Shown here: positions 34,826-43,597 of the stretch, piece after piece | Numbering within the stretch: position 1 is the first letter of the stretch | How the letters are laid out: every line of letters starts with the position of its first letter | NCBI RefSeq assembly: GCF_000422685.1 | Contig: NZ_KE383905.1 | Span: 62,001-126,000 of the forward strand | Length of the DNA stretch: 64,000 bases | Reading direction: 5' to 3' | Source: Flavobacterium gelidilacus DSM 15343 | Lineage (GTDB): Bacteria; Bacteroidota; Bacteroidia; Flavobacteriales; Flavobacteriaceae | The notes under the pieces: generated by a model | Database searches by the model: none | Seen by the model: the letters and a program-made list of their open reading frames with translations, nothing else | What the model was told of the DNA's origin: nothing | Program-made: the position numbers and the translations under genes

Positions 34826-36391
34826 TTTTTCGTAAAGTTCTTCATCTAATTTATAAACATCTGGACAAAAAATAATTTCTTTTTTATCAACCCAGCATGT
34901 ATAATATAGTTGAAATACTTTCACATTAATCTTTATTGGAACAACTTTGGTTTTTGCTTTTTTGATTATAGTGTCAATTTCAGATTCTTTCCAAAATTCT
35001 TCATCATCTTTCATCAACATTATCTTTGCAAAAGGTAAAGGTTCTTCAATACGAACACAACCTGAACTTAAAGCTCTGTTTGAACGTGAAAAATATTCCC
35101 TATGATTAGTATCATGCAAATACACCATATACTTATTTGGAAAATTAAATTTAACTAAACCAAGCGAGTTATTGTAGCCAGGCCTTTGAACATATCTGTA
35201 TCGTTTGTAATTTTCATAATCCCAATCTTTTGGTTTAATAGTGTCTTTTTTATTATTTAATATTGTAATTCGATTACGAGTAAAATAACTAAGATTTTTC
35301 GAAGCTGAAGGAACCAAATCTTCTTTTAAAATAGTTGGAGGAACAGTCCATGTTGGATTAAAAACTAAATTGTTAATTTTTGAAGTTAATATAGGTGTTT
35401 TTCTAGATGGTTTTCCAACTACAATTCGCTTAGTTTCTATAGTATCATTTTCAAACACAAAATGAAGTTTGTATTCTGGAATATTTATCGAAATATAATT
35501 TTCTCCGAAATCTTCTGGAAACCATTTCCATCGTTCTAAGTTAGCTTTTAGTTGTTCAATTCGTTTTTCTTTTGAATAATTTAATGCTTCGACAGTTCCT
35601 TTTCCTATTACTCCATCTGCGGATAAACTATTACGCTGTTGAAATTTTTTCACAGCTTTTATGGTTTCAGCATCATAAATAGAAGTTCCGTTGTTGGAAG
35701 CTAAATCATCCCAATAAACTAATTTTTGTTTAATAACTTGAATCGTTTTTGATGAATCATTCGGTACAATTTTAGTTTCAACAATTGTTTTCGGAAAATT
35801 GTAGTCTGATTTCTTTAGTATAGACTTCAATCCTTCTTTTAAGTCTAGGTATAGTTTGTTCTTTACAGTAACATCAATTAATAAATCATTGATTTCATTC
35901 TTTTGGATAGCTTCTATTATTTTTTCAATTTTAATTGGACTTTTATAAGGTAAGTCCCAATCATTGTACAAATCTCTTGGATTCAATTTTCCTTTATGCA
36001 AATGATCAGCTAGGTTTTTAAATCCGTTTGACAGTAATAAATCAAAAGTTTGATAATCACTATAATTTATTTTAGTTCTGTTTTTCTCAAAATAATCTAT
36101 TTCTTTTAAATGATAATCTTCAGGGAATAATCCGTCTTGTTCACTATTTTTTATAAAGGCAATTAATGTTTTTCTGTTTTTATCATCATTCCAAATTATT
36201 TTATTACCAAAAGAAGCATAAAGCTCGTTGATGAAATCATTCTCTTTTTCTAAAAATTCAGGCTTGATAATATGGTTAATAGAATCTTGATCCACAATGA
36301 AATTTGACTCTTTTATAGGCGTTTTTTTTTCTTTACAGCTTAGTAAACAAACAATCGTTAAAAGTATAAAAAGGAAGTATTTTTTACTCAT
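34796..36391 (-). CDS. L,D-transpeptidase, YcbB/LdtD-like lipoprotein
   Basis: A 531-residue exported enzyme forming 3-3 cross-links in peptidoglycan. Lipobox VCLLSC gives lipidated C19. A YcbB-type scaffold covers about 40-230, a peptidoglycan-binding domain (AVKKFQQRNSLSADGVIGKGTV) about 245-275, and the YkuD catalytic domain about 300-470 with HDTN and SSGCVRIEEP, nucleophile C445. Domain order and size match YcbB. ATG at 36391 is chosen over an in-frame TTG at 36400. It converges on and overlaps the smaller transpeptidase gene. Confidence 0.9.
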   Translation of the reverse strand: MSKKYFLFILLTIVCLLSCKEKKTPIKESNFIVDQDSINHIIKPEFLEKENDFINELYASFGNKIIWNDDKNRKTLIAFIKNSEQDGLFPEDYHLKEIDYFEKNRTKINYSDYQTFDLLLSNGFKNLADHLHKGKLNPRDLYNDWDLPYKSPIKIEKIIEAIQKNEINDLLIDVTVKNKLYLDLKEGLKSILKKSDYNFPKTIVETKIVPNDSSKTIQVIKQKLVYWDDLASNNGTSIYDAETIKAVKKFQQRNSLSADGVIGKGTVEALNYSKEKRIEQLKANLERWKWFPEDFGENYISINIPEYKLHFVFENDTIETKRIVVGKPSRKTPILTSKINNLVFNPTWTVPPTILKEDLVPSASKNLSYFTRNRITILNNKKDTIKPKDWDYENYKRYRYVQRPGYNNSLGLVKFNFPNKYMVYLHDTNHREYFSRSNRALSSGCVRIEEPLPFAKIMLMKDDEEFWKESEIDTIIKKAKTKVVPIKINVKVFQLYYTCWVDKKEIIFCPDVYKLDEELYEKLRYKSLDKT

Positions 36392-36431
36392 ATATCTCAA
36401 ATATAGTTTTATTTCTAAAGATTAAAAAATG

Positions 36432-36872
36432 CTATATCAATTTCTTAAACATAATATAATGTAATCCGATGTTTTTTATATCAAAAGGTTTGCCATTTGT
36501 TGTGTAATTCAATTTTTGATAGAAGTCTTTTGCCTTTTCTCTTGCGTTAAACCAAATTAGGCTTGCATTTATGTTTAAACAATATGTTTCAACTTTTTGA
36601 ATTAATAATTTTCCATATCCTTTTTGTTGATATTCATCTAAAACAGCCATTCCTCTAATTTGATATTGTTTGATTTCATTAAAATTTTCATTTTTTTGTT
36701 CGAATAGTGAAACAACTCCGACTACTTTTTCATCTATAATAAGGCCAAAATGCCTTGTTGAATCTTTTTCATCATCTTCAAAATAACAAGTTTCAATAGG
36801 TTTTCCCTTTCTTAATACTAAATGTCTAACAGGATATGTGTTTTTTTTGTCAATTTCTTTAATCGTTATCAA
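36432..36872 (-). CDS. GNAT-family N-acetyltransferase
   Basis: A 146-residue single-domain GNAT. Motif A is visible as IRGMAVLDEYQQKGYGKLLIQKVE, with the pyrophosphate loop QQKGYG near residue 88, and motif B as ASLIWFNAREKAKDFYQKLNY. Substrate unknown. A short gap separates it from the transpeptidase gene downstream (about 40 nt), so cotranscription is possible. Confidence 0.88.
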   Translation of the reverse strand: MITIKEIDKKNTYPVRHLVLRKGKPIETCYFEDDEKDSTRHFGLIIDEKVVGVVSLFEQKNENFNEIKQYQIRGMAVLDEYQQKGYGKLLIQKVETYCLNINASLIWFNAREKAKDFYQKLNYTTNGKPFDIKNIGLHYIMFKKLI

Positions 36873-36963
36873 TTTCTAAAGTTTTGTTTATTAATTGGTT
36901 AAGTTGAAAAATTAAATTAATGTAAATTTAAGATAAAAAAACAGTAAAATATTTCATTAAAAG

Positions 36964-36996
36964 TTTGCAAATAAAAAAAGATTTGCTGTATATTTG
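36964..36996 (+). promoter_or_regulatory. Promoter of tRNA-Gly
   Basis: TTTG at 36964-36967, 21-nt spacer, TATATTTG at 36989-36996. Both elements match; transcription should start some 5-8 nt before the tRNA 5' end. Confidence 0.7.
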
Positions 36997-37008
36997 CACC
37001 ATGGTAAT

Positions 37009-37083
<75 letters not shown>

Positions 37084-37084
<1 letters not shown>

Positions 37085-37117
37085 AAAAAACCTCAAACAA
37101 GTGTTTGAGGTTTTTTT
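37084..37117 (+). terminator. Terminator of tRNA-Gly
   Basis: A 15-bp-type hairpin AAAAAAACCTCAAAC / GTTTGAGGTTTTTTT with loop AAGT, directly behind the tRNA. Confidence 0.92.
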
Positions 37118-37142
37118 ATGCAAAAAAGAGTCAAGAAGTTTA

Positions 37143-37159
37143 TCCCGATTTTTTCGGGA
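37143..37159. other. Short hairpin before the tRNA 3' copy
   Basis: TCCCGA / TCGGGA with a TTTT loop, directly in front of the duplicated tRNA fragment. Could be a remnant of a terminator; weak. Confidence 0.35.
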
Positions 37160-37182
37160 AGCCTCGTCTTTCGCTCTTTATT

Positions 37183-37215
37183 AAAAGTCTAATCTCACAA
37201 GGTTAGACTTTTTTT
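37183..37215 (+). terminator. Second terminator, after the tRNA 3' copy
   Basis: AAAAGTCTAA / TTAGACTTTT, 10-bp stem with a 10-nt loop, followed by T. A terminator positioned after the tRNA fragment suggests that the fragment once ended a transcribed tRNA. Confidence 0.75.
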
Positions 37216-37216
37216 C

Positions 37217-37292
37217 TTTTAAACCATTTAGGTATTAAGATTCATTTAAACATGAAAAGCTTAATATTTCTAAACTTCTAAATGGTTTAAAA
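37217..37292. repeat. Nested extragenic palindrome before pepE
   Basis: TTTTAAACCATTTAG (37217-37231) and CTAAATGGTTTAAAA (37278-37292) are perfect 15-bp inverted arms; ATTAAG and CTTAAT form a second pair inside. With the tRNA and its terminators it fills the 429-bp gap 36873-37301. It resembles AACCAT...ATGGTT extragenic palindromes that I recall from flavobacteria (from memory). Confidence 0.6.
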
Positions 37293-37301
37293 TTATTTTT
37301 C

Positions 37302-38009
37302 TTATTTTAAATTACTTAATTCTGTTTCTGTTTCAATTTCAATTGGTTTTTCATTTGGTTTAAATAAACGGGCTGTTAAACTCCCTTTAAGTTTTATTGA
37401 ATCTCCATTCACTTCTAACCAACTTCCTTCTCTCAATCCTAAAACTGATTGTGGATTATAAAAATGAAATTCTTTGATTCGAGTTTCACGAGTTTCACCC
37501 ATATGAGTCGAATTTGTATCTGGATCTAGATAATGGGGATTGATGTTAAATGAAACCAAACCTAATGTTCTAAAACTTGGTGGATAAGTTACAGGCATAT
37601 CATTTGTTGTTCCCATGGTTAGTCCACAAATATTGCTTCCAGCGCTTGTTCCTAAATAGGGTGTTCCGTTTTTAACTACTTTTTCTATACTATCTAAAAT
37701 ATTGTTTTTGTATAGCTCATTTACTAGGACAAACGTATTTCCACCGCCTACAAAAATAGCTTCTGCATTTTCAATAGCCTCAATTGGATTTTTAAATTCA
37801 TGAATACCTTTTACATTTATGTTGATTTTCGCAAAAGTCTCACTTACTTTTTCAGTATATTCACTATGAGATAAGCCGCTTGGTCTTGCATAAGGAACGA
37901 AAAGTAAATTTTTCACTTCTTCAAAATGTAGTTTTAGTGTTGGAAGTAAATAATCTAAATATCCACCATTGTGAAGAGTCGATGTGCTTGCAATAATTAT
38001 TTTTTTCAT
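37302..38009 (-). CDS. pepE: Dipeptidase E (alpha-aspartyl dipeptidase)
   Basis: A 235-residue cytoplasmic serine peptidase of family S51 that splits N-terminal Asp-X dipeptides. The nucleophile is S122 in LGTSAGSN; D137 and H159 (INPHYLDPD) occupy the positions of the Salmonella enzyme's Asp135 and His157. VGGGNTF near residue 88 is the family's glycine-rich turn. Length is normal. A -7 box (TAAATTTG, minus) is at 38041-38048. Confidence 0.94.
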   Translation of the reverse strand: MKKIIIASTSTLHNGGYLDYLLPTLKLHFEEVKNLLFVPYARPSGLSHSEYTEKVSETFAKININVKGIHEFKNPIEAIENAEAIFVGGGNTFVLVNELYKNNILDSIEKVVKNGTPYLGTSAGSNICGLTMGTTNDMPVTYPPSFRTLGLVSFNINPHYLDPDTNSTHMGETRETRIKEFHFYNPQSVLGLREGSWLEVNGDSIKLKGSLTARLFKPNEKPIEIETETELSNLK

Positions 38010-38040
38010 TTATAATTGAATTAAATCTGTCATATAATTA

Positions 38041-38048
38041 CAAATTTA
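38041..38048 (-). promoter_or_regulatory. -7 box of pepE
   Basis: TAAATTTG on the minus strand, 31 nt from the pepE start. Confidence 0.55.
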
Positions 38049-38137
38049 CATTTTTGCCTTAACATAAGTTTATAATCCTTTTAGATTTTGTTATGATTTC
38101 AATCAATTATATTTACCAAAGAAATTAATCAAAATTT

Positions 38138-38950
38138 ATGCATAAAAAACTACTTCTATTTATTTTAATTTTTCCTTTATTAATTATAGCTCAAAATGAT
38201 TCTATAATTAAAGGTAAAATTGTGTCCGAAATTAAAGATTTAGGCGGTGTTCATATTATAAATATTTCCAATATTGCTGGAACAGTTTCAGATAATCAAG
38301 GTTATTTTACGATTAAAGCAAAAGTTTCAGATACATTATTATTTAGTGCGGTTTTTTTAGAAAAGAAAAAGCATGTTGTGACAAAAGAAGAAATTACTGA
38401 AAAGTTGGTTTTAATTCCAATTGCACCATCAACCGAATATCTTAAAGAAGTTGTTTTAACCGAATATCCTGATATAAATGCAGTTTCCTTGGGAATTCTT
38501 CAGAAAGCACCCAAAACCTACACAAAAGCGGAAAGAAATCTTAAGGCAGCGGGAACCCTAAAATGGTATAGTCCATTGTTAATTCCACTTGGAGGAATGA
38601 GCGTTGATGGTTTAATCAATCAAGTTAGTGGAAGAACCAACATGCTTAAAAAGGAGCTTATTATCGAAAGAAAAGAAATTCTACAAGAGAAAACATTAGA
38701 TTACTTTGATAATGAATATTTGATTAAAACCTTACATATCCCTGAAGAATATGTAGATGGATTTATTTATTATGTTGTTGAAGATGTTCCTTTTTCAAAT
38801 GCAATGAAAGCTAAAAATAAAACACGAGCTACTTTTTTATTACACCAATTGGCTGTTGATTTTTTAAATTTAAAAGAGATTCCGTTAAAAGTTGAAGACA
38901 GAAAAGAAAATCTATCCCAACAAATTAAAGAAGACAAAGATGAAAAATAA
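38138..38950 (+). CDS. Secreted carboxypeptidase-regulatory-like protein (copy 1)
   Basis: A 270-residue exported protein. Signal peptide ends near residue 18 (LLIIAQ). Residues 22-95 form a carboxypeptidase-D regulatory-like beta sandwich (GKIVSEIKDLGGVHIINIS...GTVSDNQGYFTIKAK...DTLLFSAV). The rest is polar and helical with no known domain. This beta-sandwich is common at the N-terminus of TonB receptors, but there is no barrel here. It is the first of four exported proteins on the plus strand and overlaps the next gene by 11 nt; similar architecture there suggests duplication. Confidence 0.78.
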   Translation: MHKKLLLFILIFPLLIIAQNDSIIKGKIVSEIKDLGGVHIINISNIAGTVSDNQGYFTIKAKVSDTLLFSAVFLEKKKHVVTKEEITEKLVLIPIAPSTEYLKEVVLTEYPDINAVSLGILQKAPKTYTKAERNLKAAGTLKWYSPLLIPLGGMSVDGLINQVSGRTNMLKKELIIERKEILQEKTLDYFDNEYLIKTLHIPEEYVDGFIYYVVEDVPFSNAMKAKNKTRATFLLHQLAVDFLNLKEIPLKVEDRKENLSQQIKEDKDEK

Positions 38951-39770
38951 ACTACTTTATACCTTTTTATTGGTTTCATTTATTTCATTTTCTCAAGTTA
39001 AAGAAAGAGATTTAATAGTTGGGAAAATAAAATCTGATTCTCTTGAAGTTGAAAATATCACAATTTTTAACGTTTCTTCTAATATTGGATCAATAACAGA
39101 TGTAGATGGAAAGTTTTCAATAAAGATTAGAGAAAAAGACACTTTAGTAATTCAAGGTTTAGCTTACTTGTCCACAAAGTATATAGTTCAAAAAACAGAT
39201 TTAGACAAAGAGGTTTTAGAAATATATTTAAGAACAAAAATTAATGAGCTTAATGAAGTTGAAGTTTCTCCTTACACTTTAACTGGAGTTTTAGAAGTAG
39301 ATACAGATAAAATAAAAACGTATGGTTTTGCAATTTCAATGGGAGATTTAAAAAAATTAAAACCTAATGATATAAGGGATACTCGAGTGATTAATACAGC
39401 GATGCCAACAACTTTAGCTCAAACGCCAGTAAATTTTTTAGCAATTTTTGGTTTTATCGGCAAAGGAATCAAAGAATTAGTGGGAAGTGATAAGAAAAAA
39501 ATATCGGCTTCTGAAAAAGCTTTTAATGAAAGACGACTAAAAGACGTAGCATCAAAACCTTTTGGCGAGCACATGAAAGAACAATTTTCGAATCATTTTT
39601 TTGTCAATCAATTAAAAATTAAAAATGAAGATATTCCAATGTTTTTAGCTTTTTCAGAAACTTCAGCAAGTGAATTGGTCGAGTTTTTAAAACCAGAAAA
39701 CCATTTAAAATTAATAGAATATTTAATTTCTAAAGCAGAAGCTTTTAAAAAACAACAAAAAGAAGAATAA
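38940..39770 (+). CDS. Secreted carboxypeptidase-regulatory-like protein (copy 2)
   Basis: A 276-residue exported protein with the same layout as its neighbour: signal peptide to about residue 18 (FISFSQ), regulatory-like domain at 22-95 (VGKIKSDSLEVENITIFNVSSNIGSITDVDGKFSI), then a helical region with a KPFGEHMKEQFSNHFFV segment. The ATG at 38940 is preferred, since an earlier in-frame ATG would put a charged stretch before the signal peptide. Function unknown. Confidence 0.78.
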   Translation: MKNKLLYTFLLVSFISFSQVKERDLIVGKIKSDSLEVENITIFNVSSNIGSITDVDGKFSIKIREKDTLVIQGLAYLSTKYIVQKTDLDKEVLEIYLRTKINELNEVEVSPYTLTGVLEVDTDKIKTYGFAISMGDLKKLKPNDIRDTRVINTAMPTTLAQTPVNFLAIFGFIGKGIKELVGSDKKKISASEKAFNERRLKDVASKPFGEHMKEQFSNHFFVNQLKIKNEDIPMFLAFSETSASELVEFLKPENHLKLIEYLISKAEAFKKQQKEE

Positions 39771-39787
39771 AATTTTATATTTGCTAA

Positions 39788-40291
39788 ATGAAAAGGTTTA
39801 TTATTATAACTGTTTTGCTTTTTTTATCATTGTCGTTTACTTCATTTTCAACGCACAAGTTCTATATTGGAGTTTATCAAGTGGATTACAAACAAGATAA
39901 GAAAGAGTTTCAAATTACATCAAGAGTTTTTATTGATGACGTAGAAAAGGCTTTAGAAACTAAATTTAAGAAAAAGCTTAATTTAGCAACATCTAAAGAA
40001 AATAAAGAATCTGAAGCTTTAATTGTTGCTTATTTTAAAGAGAAATTTAAAATCTCAGTAAACAATAAGCCTCAAGAAATGGTTCTTTTAGCAAAAGAAT
40101 ATGAAGATGATGTGCTTATTTGCTATCATAAAATAAGCTATTCAGGAAAAATAAAATCTTTAAATATTTATAATTCAATCTTAATAGAGCAGTTTTCTGA
40201 GCAACAAAATTTGCTTCATATTAACATAAACAGTAACAAAAAAAGTTTTTTGTTTACTAATAGCAATACAAAAGAAGAAATAGAATTTTAA
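39788..40291 (+). CDS. DUF6702 family exported protein
   Basis: A 167-residue exported protein: hydrophobic signal (residues 3-18), then HKFYIGVYQVDYKQDKKEFQITSRVFIDDVEKAL, which is characteristic of DUF6702. The alternating pattern suggests a beta sandwich. In Bacteroidota such genes often precede the M1 peptidase gene as here, 21 nt away. No function known. Confidence 0.82.
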   Translation: MKRFIIITVLLFLSLSFTSFSTHKFYIGVYQVDYKQDKKEFQITSRVFIDDVEKALETKFKKKLNLATSKENKESEALIVAYFKEKFKISVNNKPQEMVLLAKEYEDDVLICYHKISYSGKIKSLNIYNSILIEQFSEQQNLLHININSNKKSFLFTNSNTKEEIEF

Positions 40292-40312
40292 TTACTAACT
40301 ATAACTAACCTA

Positions 40313-42580
40313 ATGAAAACTAAATTAACTTTAATTTTTTGTGCTTTTCTTACCTTTTTTGGGACAATTAACGCCCAAGAAAAACAAGAAGACAAAAAGA
40401 AAGAACAAGGACATTACAACGAAAATAAATTTCGTCAAATGTATGACTTATTAGCAACGCCTAATATGTTTAGAACAGCTTCTGGTGCACCTGGACCAGC
40501 TTACTATCAACAACAAGCGGATTATAAAATCAATGTTGAGGTAGATGATAAAAATGCAAAATTATACGGAACAGAAACTATAACTTATACAAATAATGCT
40601 CCAGAATCATTAGATTATTTGTGGATTCAGTTAGATCAAAACATGCGTTCTCGTACTTCTCAAACTCCTTTAGTTGGTAACGAAAGAATAAGTCCAGCTT
40701 TAACAGAAGATAAATTTGCTAAAGAATTTATGGAGAAAGGTTTTGATGGAGGACATAATTTAGAATATGTAAAAGATGCTAAAGGAAATCCAATGAAATA
40801 TATAATCAATAACACAATGATGCGTATTGATTTAGACAAACCATTAAAAAATAAAGAAAAAGTAACTTTTTCAATTAAATGGTGGTACAATATTAATAAT
40901 TATAGAGTTGATGGTGGTCGTTCTGGTTATGAAGAATTTGAAGATGGAAATCGCTTATATGTAATGGCGCAATTCTTTCCAAGAATGGCTGTTTATAACG
41001 ATGTAGAAGGTTGGCAAAATATGCAGTTTTGGGGAAGAGGTGAATTCGCTCTTGTTTTTGGAGATTATGATGTTAGCATAACAGTTCCTGCTGATCATAA
41101 AATGGAAGCAACTGGAGAACTTCAAAATAGAAAAGATGTTTATTCTGCAGAACAAATCAAAAGATGGGAAAAAGCAGAAAACACTTTTGATAAACCAGTA
41201 ATCATTGTTACTCAAGCAGAAGCAGAAGCAGCAGAAAAAGGTTTTTCAGACAAAAAGAAAACTTGGCACTTTAAAGCAAAAAATGTGCGTGATTTTGGAT
41301 TCTCTACTTCACGTAAATTTATGTTAGATGCAATGGCTGTTCAATTAGAAACGGTTAAACCAATGGCAATCTCAATTTATCCAAAAGAATCGAATCCACT
41401 TTGGGGTGATTTTTCAACTAAAGCTGTAGCTCAAACTTTAGTTACTTACTCAAAACATACGTTTGATTATCCTTATCCAAAAGCTGTTTCAGTTTCAGCA
41501 CAAGATCAAGGAATGGAATACCCAATGATTTGTTGGAATTTTGGTCGTCCAGAAAAAGACGGAACTTATACAGACAGAACTAAATACGGAATGTTAGGTG
41601 TAATTATTCACGAAGTTGGTCATAACTATTTTCCAATGATTGTTAATTCAGATGAAAGACAATGGACTTGGATGGATGAAGGTTTGAATACTTTCTTAGA
41701 ATATTTAACAGAATTAGAGTTTGATGCAAATTTCCCAACAGATAGAGGTCCAGCAGCTAAAATTGTACCTTACATGAAAGGAAATCAAAAATTCATTGCT
41801 CCAATTATGTCTAACTCTGAAAATATTTTTCAATTTGGTTCGAACGCATACGGAAAACCAGCAACAGGTTTAAATATTCTTCGTGAAACAGTTATGGGAC
41901 ATGAATTATTTGATCATGCCTTCAAAACTTACGCGCAACGTTGGAAATTTAAACATCCAACTCCAGAAGATTTCTTTAGAACAATGGAAGATGCTTCTGC
42001 AGTAGATTTAGATTGGTTTTTTAGAGGATGGTTCTATTCAACAGATTATGTTGATTTAGGAATTAAAGAAGTAAAAGAATATTATGTTTCTATGGAACCA
42101 ACTTCAGAAATGAAGGATTATAAAATGAGAACTGGACGTTTTACTTATAATGAAGGACCATTTATTTATCTTGTTGATGCAAATCACAAGGAATTTAACG
42201 CTAAGAATAAAAAAGCATTTGAAATTAAAGATGTCAAAATGTTAGCTGATTATGTTAATGAGCATTATACAGCAGACGAAAAACGCGAATTAAAATCTCC
42301 TAAATTTTTCTATGAAGTTGAATTCGAAAAACCAGGAGGAATGATTATGCCGATTATTGTTGAATTACAATTTGAAGACGGAACTACAGAAACTCAAAAA
42401 TTCCCAGCTCAAATTTGGAGAATGAATAATGATGCTGCTAAACGTGTTTTTGCAACAGATAAAAAAATTGTAAAAATTCAATTAGATCCAAAATTAGAGA
42501 CGGCTGATATTGATGTGGAAAACAACACATGGCCTAAAGAAGCAGCAAAATCTAAATTTGATGAATTAGAAAAGAAATAA
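40313..42580 (+). CDS. M1-family zinc aminopeptidase, exported
   Basis: A 755-residue exported metallopeptidase. Signal peptide to about residue 21 (GTINAQ). Zinc site: HEVGH at 433-437 and E456 (WMDEG), 18 residues later. The exopeptidase motif, usually GAMEN, is here QGMEYP near residue 400. A long lysine/glutamate-rich C-terminal part follows. It should trim peptides in the periplasm or at the surface. The DUF6702 and two regulatory-like proteins upstream are probably in the same operon. A terminator follows at 42607. Confidence 0.92.
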   Translation: MKTKLTLIFCAFLTFFGTINAQEKQEDKKKEQGHYNENKFRQMYDLLATPNMFRTASGAPGPAYYQQQADYKINVEVDDKNAKLYGTETITYTNNAPESLDYLWIQLDQNMRSRTSQTPLVGNERISPALTEDKFAKEFMEKGFDGGHNLEYVKDAKGNPMKYIINNTMMRIDLDKPLKNKEKVTFSIKWWYNINNYRVDGGRSGYEEFEDGNRLYVMAQFFPRMAVYNDVEGWQNMQFWGRGEFALVFGDYDVSITVPADHKMEATGELQNRKDVYSAEQIKRWEKAENTFDKPVIIVTQAEAEAAEKGFSDKKKTWHFKAKNVRDFGFSTSRKFMLDAMAVQLETVKPMAISIYPKESNPLWGDFSTKAVAQTLVTYSKHTFDYPYPKAVSVSAQDQGMEYPMICWNFGRPEKDGTYTDRTKYGMLGVIIHEVGHNYFPMIVNSDERQWTWMDEGLNTFLEYLTELEFDANFPTDRGPAAKIVPYMKGNQKFIAPIMSNSENIFQFGSNAYGKPATGLNILRETVMGHELFDHAFKTYAQRWKFKHPTPEDFFRTMEDASAVDLDWFFRGWFYSTDYVDLGIKEVKEYYVSMEPTSEMKDYKMRTGRFTYNEGPFIYLVDANHKEFNAKNKKAFEIKDVKMLADYVNEHYTADEKRELKSPKFFYEVEFEKPGGMIMPIIVELQFEDGTTETQKFPAQIWRMNNDAAKRVFATDKKIVKIQLDPKLETADIDVENNTWPKEAAKSKFDELEKK

Positions 42581-42606
42581 GTATAATTCTTCAACAAAAT
42601 AAGTTA

Positions 42607-42650
42607 AACCTTTGTCAAAATTTCAAACTTTGGCAAAGGTTCTTTTTTTC
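42607..42650 (+). terminator. Terminator of the M1 peptidase operon
   Basis: Outer stem AACCTTTG (42607-42614) with CAAAGGTT (42634-42641), inner CAAA/TTTG pairing, then a T tract. 26 nt after the stop codon. Confidence 0.82.
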
Positions 42651-42654
42651 TTTG

Positions 42655-42662
42655 TAACTTTG
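42655..42662 (+). promoter_or_regulatory. -7 box of the TatA-like gene
   Basis: TAACTTTG, 23 nt before the ATG; a TTTG at 42629-42632 gives a spacer of 22 nt. Confidence 0.6.
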
Positions 42663-42685
42663 CACAGTAAATAAAATTCAATACC

Positions 42686-43033
42686 ATGTTTGGAATAGGA
42701 GGAGGAGAACTTTTCTTCATTATATTAATTTCAATTATGATTTTTGGTTCCAAAGGAATTCCAGATGTCGCTCGATTTTTGGGAAAAACAATGGCACAAC
42801 TAAAAAATGCATCTAATGAAATTAAAAGTGAAATACAAAGAAGTGCAACAGAAAGCGGAGTTGATGTAAATTCACTTACGGGAGGAATTTCTGACGAAAT
42901 TAAAAAAGCAAAAGAAGGAATCGCTAAAGCAGTAAATCCTATGGAAAATATAGCGTCTGACATTACGACTCCAATAGAAAAAGTAAAAGAAGATATTGAG
43001 AATTTATCTGGACCTATAAAAAGACAACTATAA
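42686..43033 (+). CDS. TatA/TatE-family twin-arginine translocase subunit
   Basis: A 115-residue protein with one N-terminal membrane helix (8-22), the FGSKGIPDVARFLGK hinge and amphipathic helix, and a longer, acidic/lysine-rich tail than the E. coli protein. These match the TatA/Hcf106 family. TatA and TatB cannot be told apart with certainty by sequence in this group. It is probably cotranscribed with the PAP2 gene 2 nt downstream; no tatC is in the window. Confidence 0.85.
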   Translation: MFGIGGGELFFIILISIMIFGSKGIPDVARFLGKTMAQLKNASNEIKSEIQRSATESGVDVNSLTGGISDEIKKAKEGIAKAVNPMENIASDITTPIEKVKEDIENLSGPIKRQL

Positions 43034-43035
43034 CT

Positions 43036-43596
43036 TTGGAAGAATTATTAAAATTAGATAAAGAACTCTTTGTTTTTTTAAACGGTTTAGGAAGTGCTCC
43101 TTATGATGATTTTTGGAGTATAATCACAAAACAAATTTATTGGTCACCTTTGTTTGTTGGAATTTTCTATTTAATTCAAAAGAAAGTTGGCTGGAAAAAC
43201 TTCGGAATTATAATCGTTTTCTTGGCTCTTTTTATCACTTTTACAGATCAGATTACTAATTTGTTTAAAAGTGGATTTGAGCGTTTAAGACCTTGCAATG
43301 ATCCTGAAATTAAAGATATAATTAGAGTTGTTATTCATAGAAATTCATTTAGTTTCTTCTCAGGTCATGCTTCAAACTCAATGGGCGCAACACTTTTTAT
43401 TTTCTTAATTATTAGAAAATATTATAAGCATACTTATCTGTTATTTTTATTTCCTTTAATTTTTGCTTACAGTAGAATTTACTTAGGATTGCACTTTCCA
43501 TTGGATATACTAACAGGTTATGCCTTTGGAATTATAAATGCAATTATCTTTTATAAATTATATACTTTATTTATGAATAAATTTTTTTATAAATAA
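43036..43596 (+). CDS. PAP2-family membrane phosphatase
   Basis: A 186-residue integral membrane phosphatase with about five to six helices. All three PAP2 motifs are present: KSGFERLRP (KX6RP, about residue 76), FSGH (about 110) and SRIYLGLHFPLD (SRX5HX3D, about 154). It should remove phosphate from a lipid or undecaprenyl pyrophosphate on the outer face of the membrane, so may supply the C55 carrier to the dcw cluster; substrate is inferred. The start is a TTG at 43036; there is no ATG near it. Confidence 0.87.
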   Translation: MEELLKLDKELFVFLNGLGSAPYDDFWSIITKQIYWSPLFVGIFYLIQKKVGWKNFGIIIVFLALFITFTDQITNLFKSGFERLRPCNDPEIKDIIRVVIHRNSFSFFSGHASNSMGATLFIFLIIRKYYKHTYLLFLFPLIFAYSRIYLGLHFPLDILTGYAFGIINAIIFYKLYTLFMNKFFYK

Positions 43597-43597
43597 G

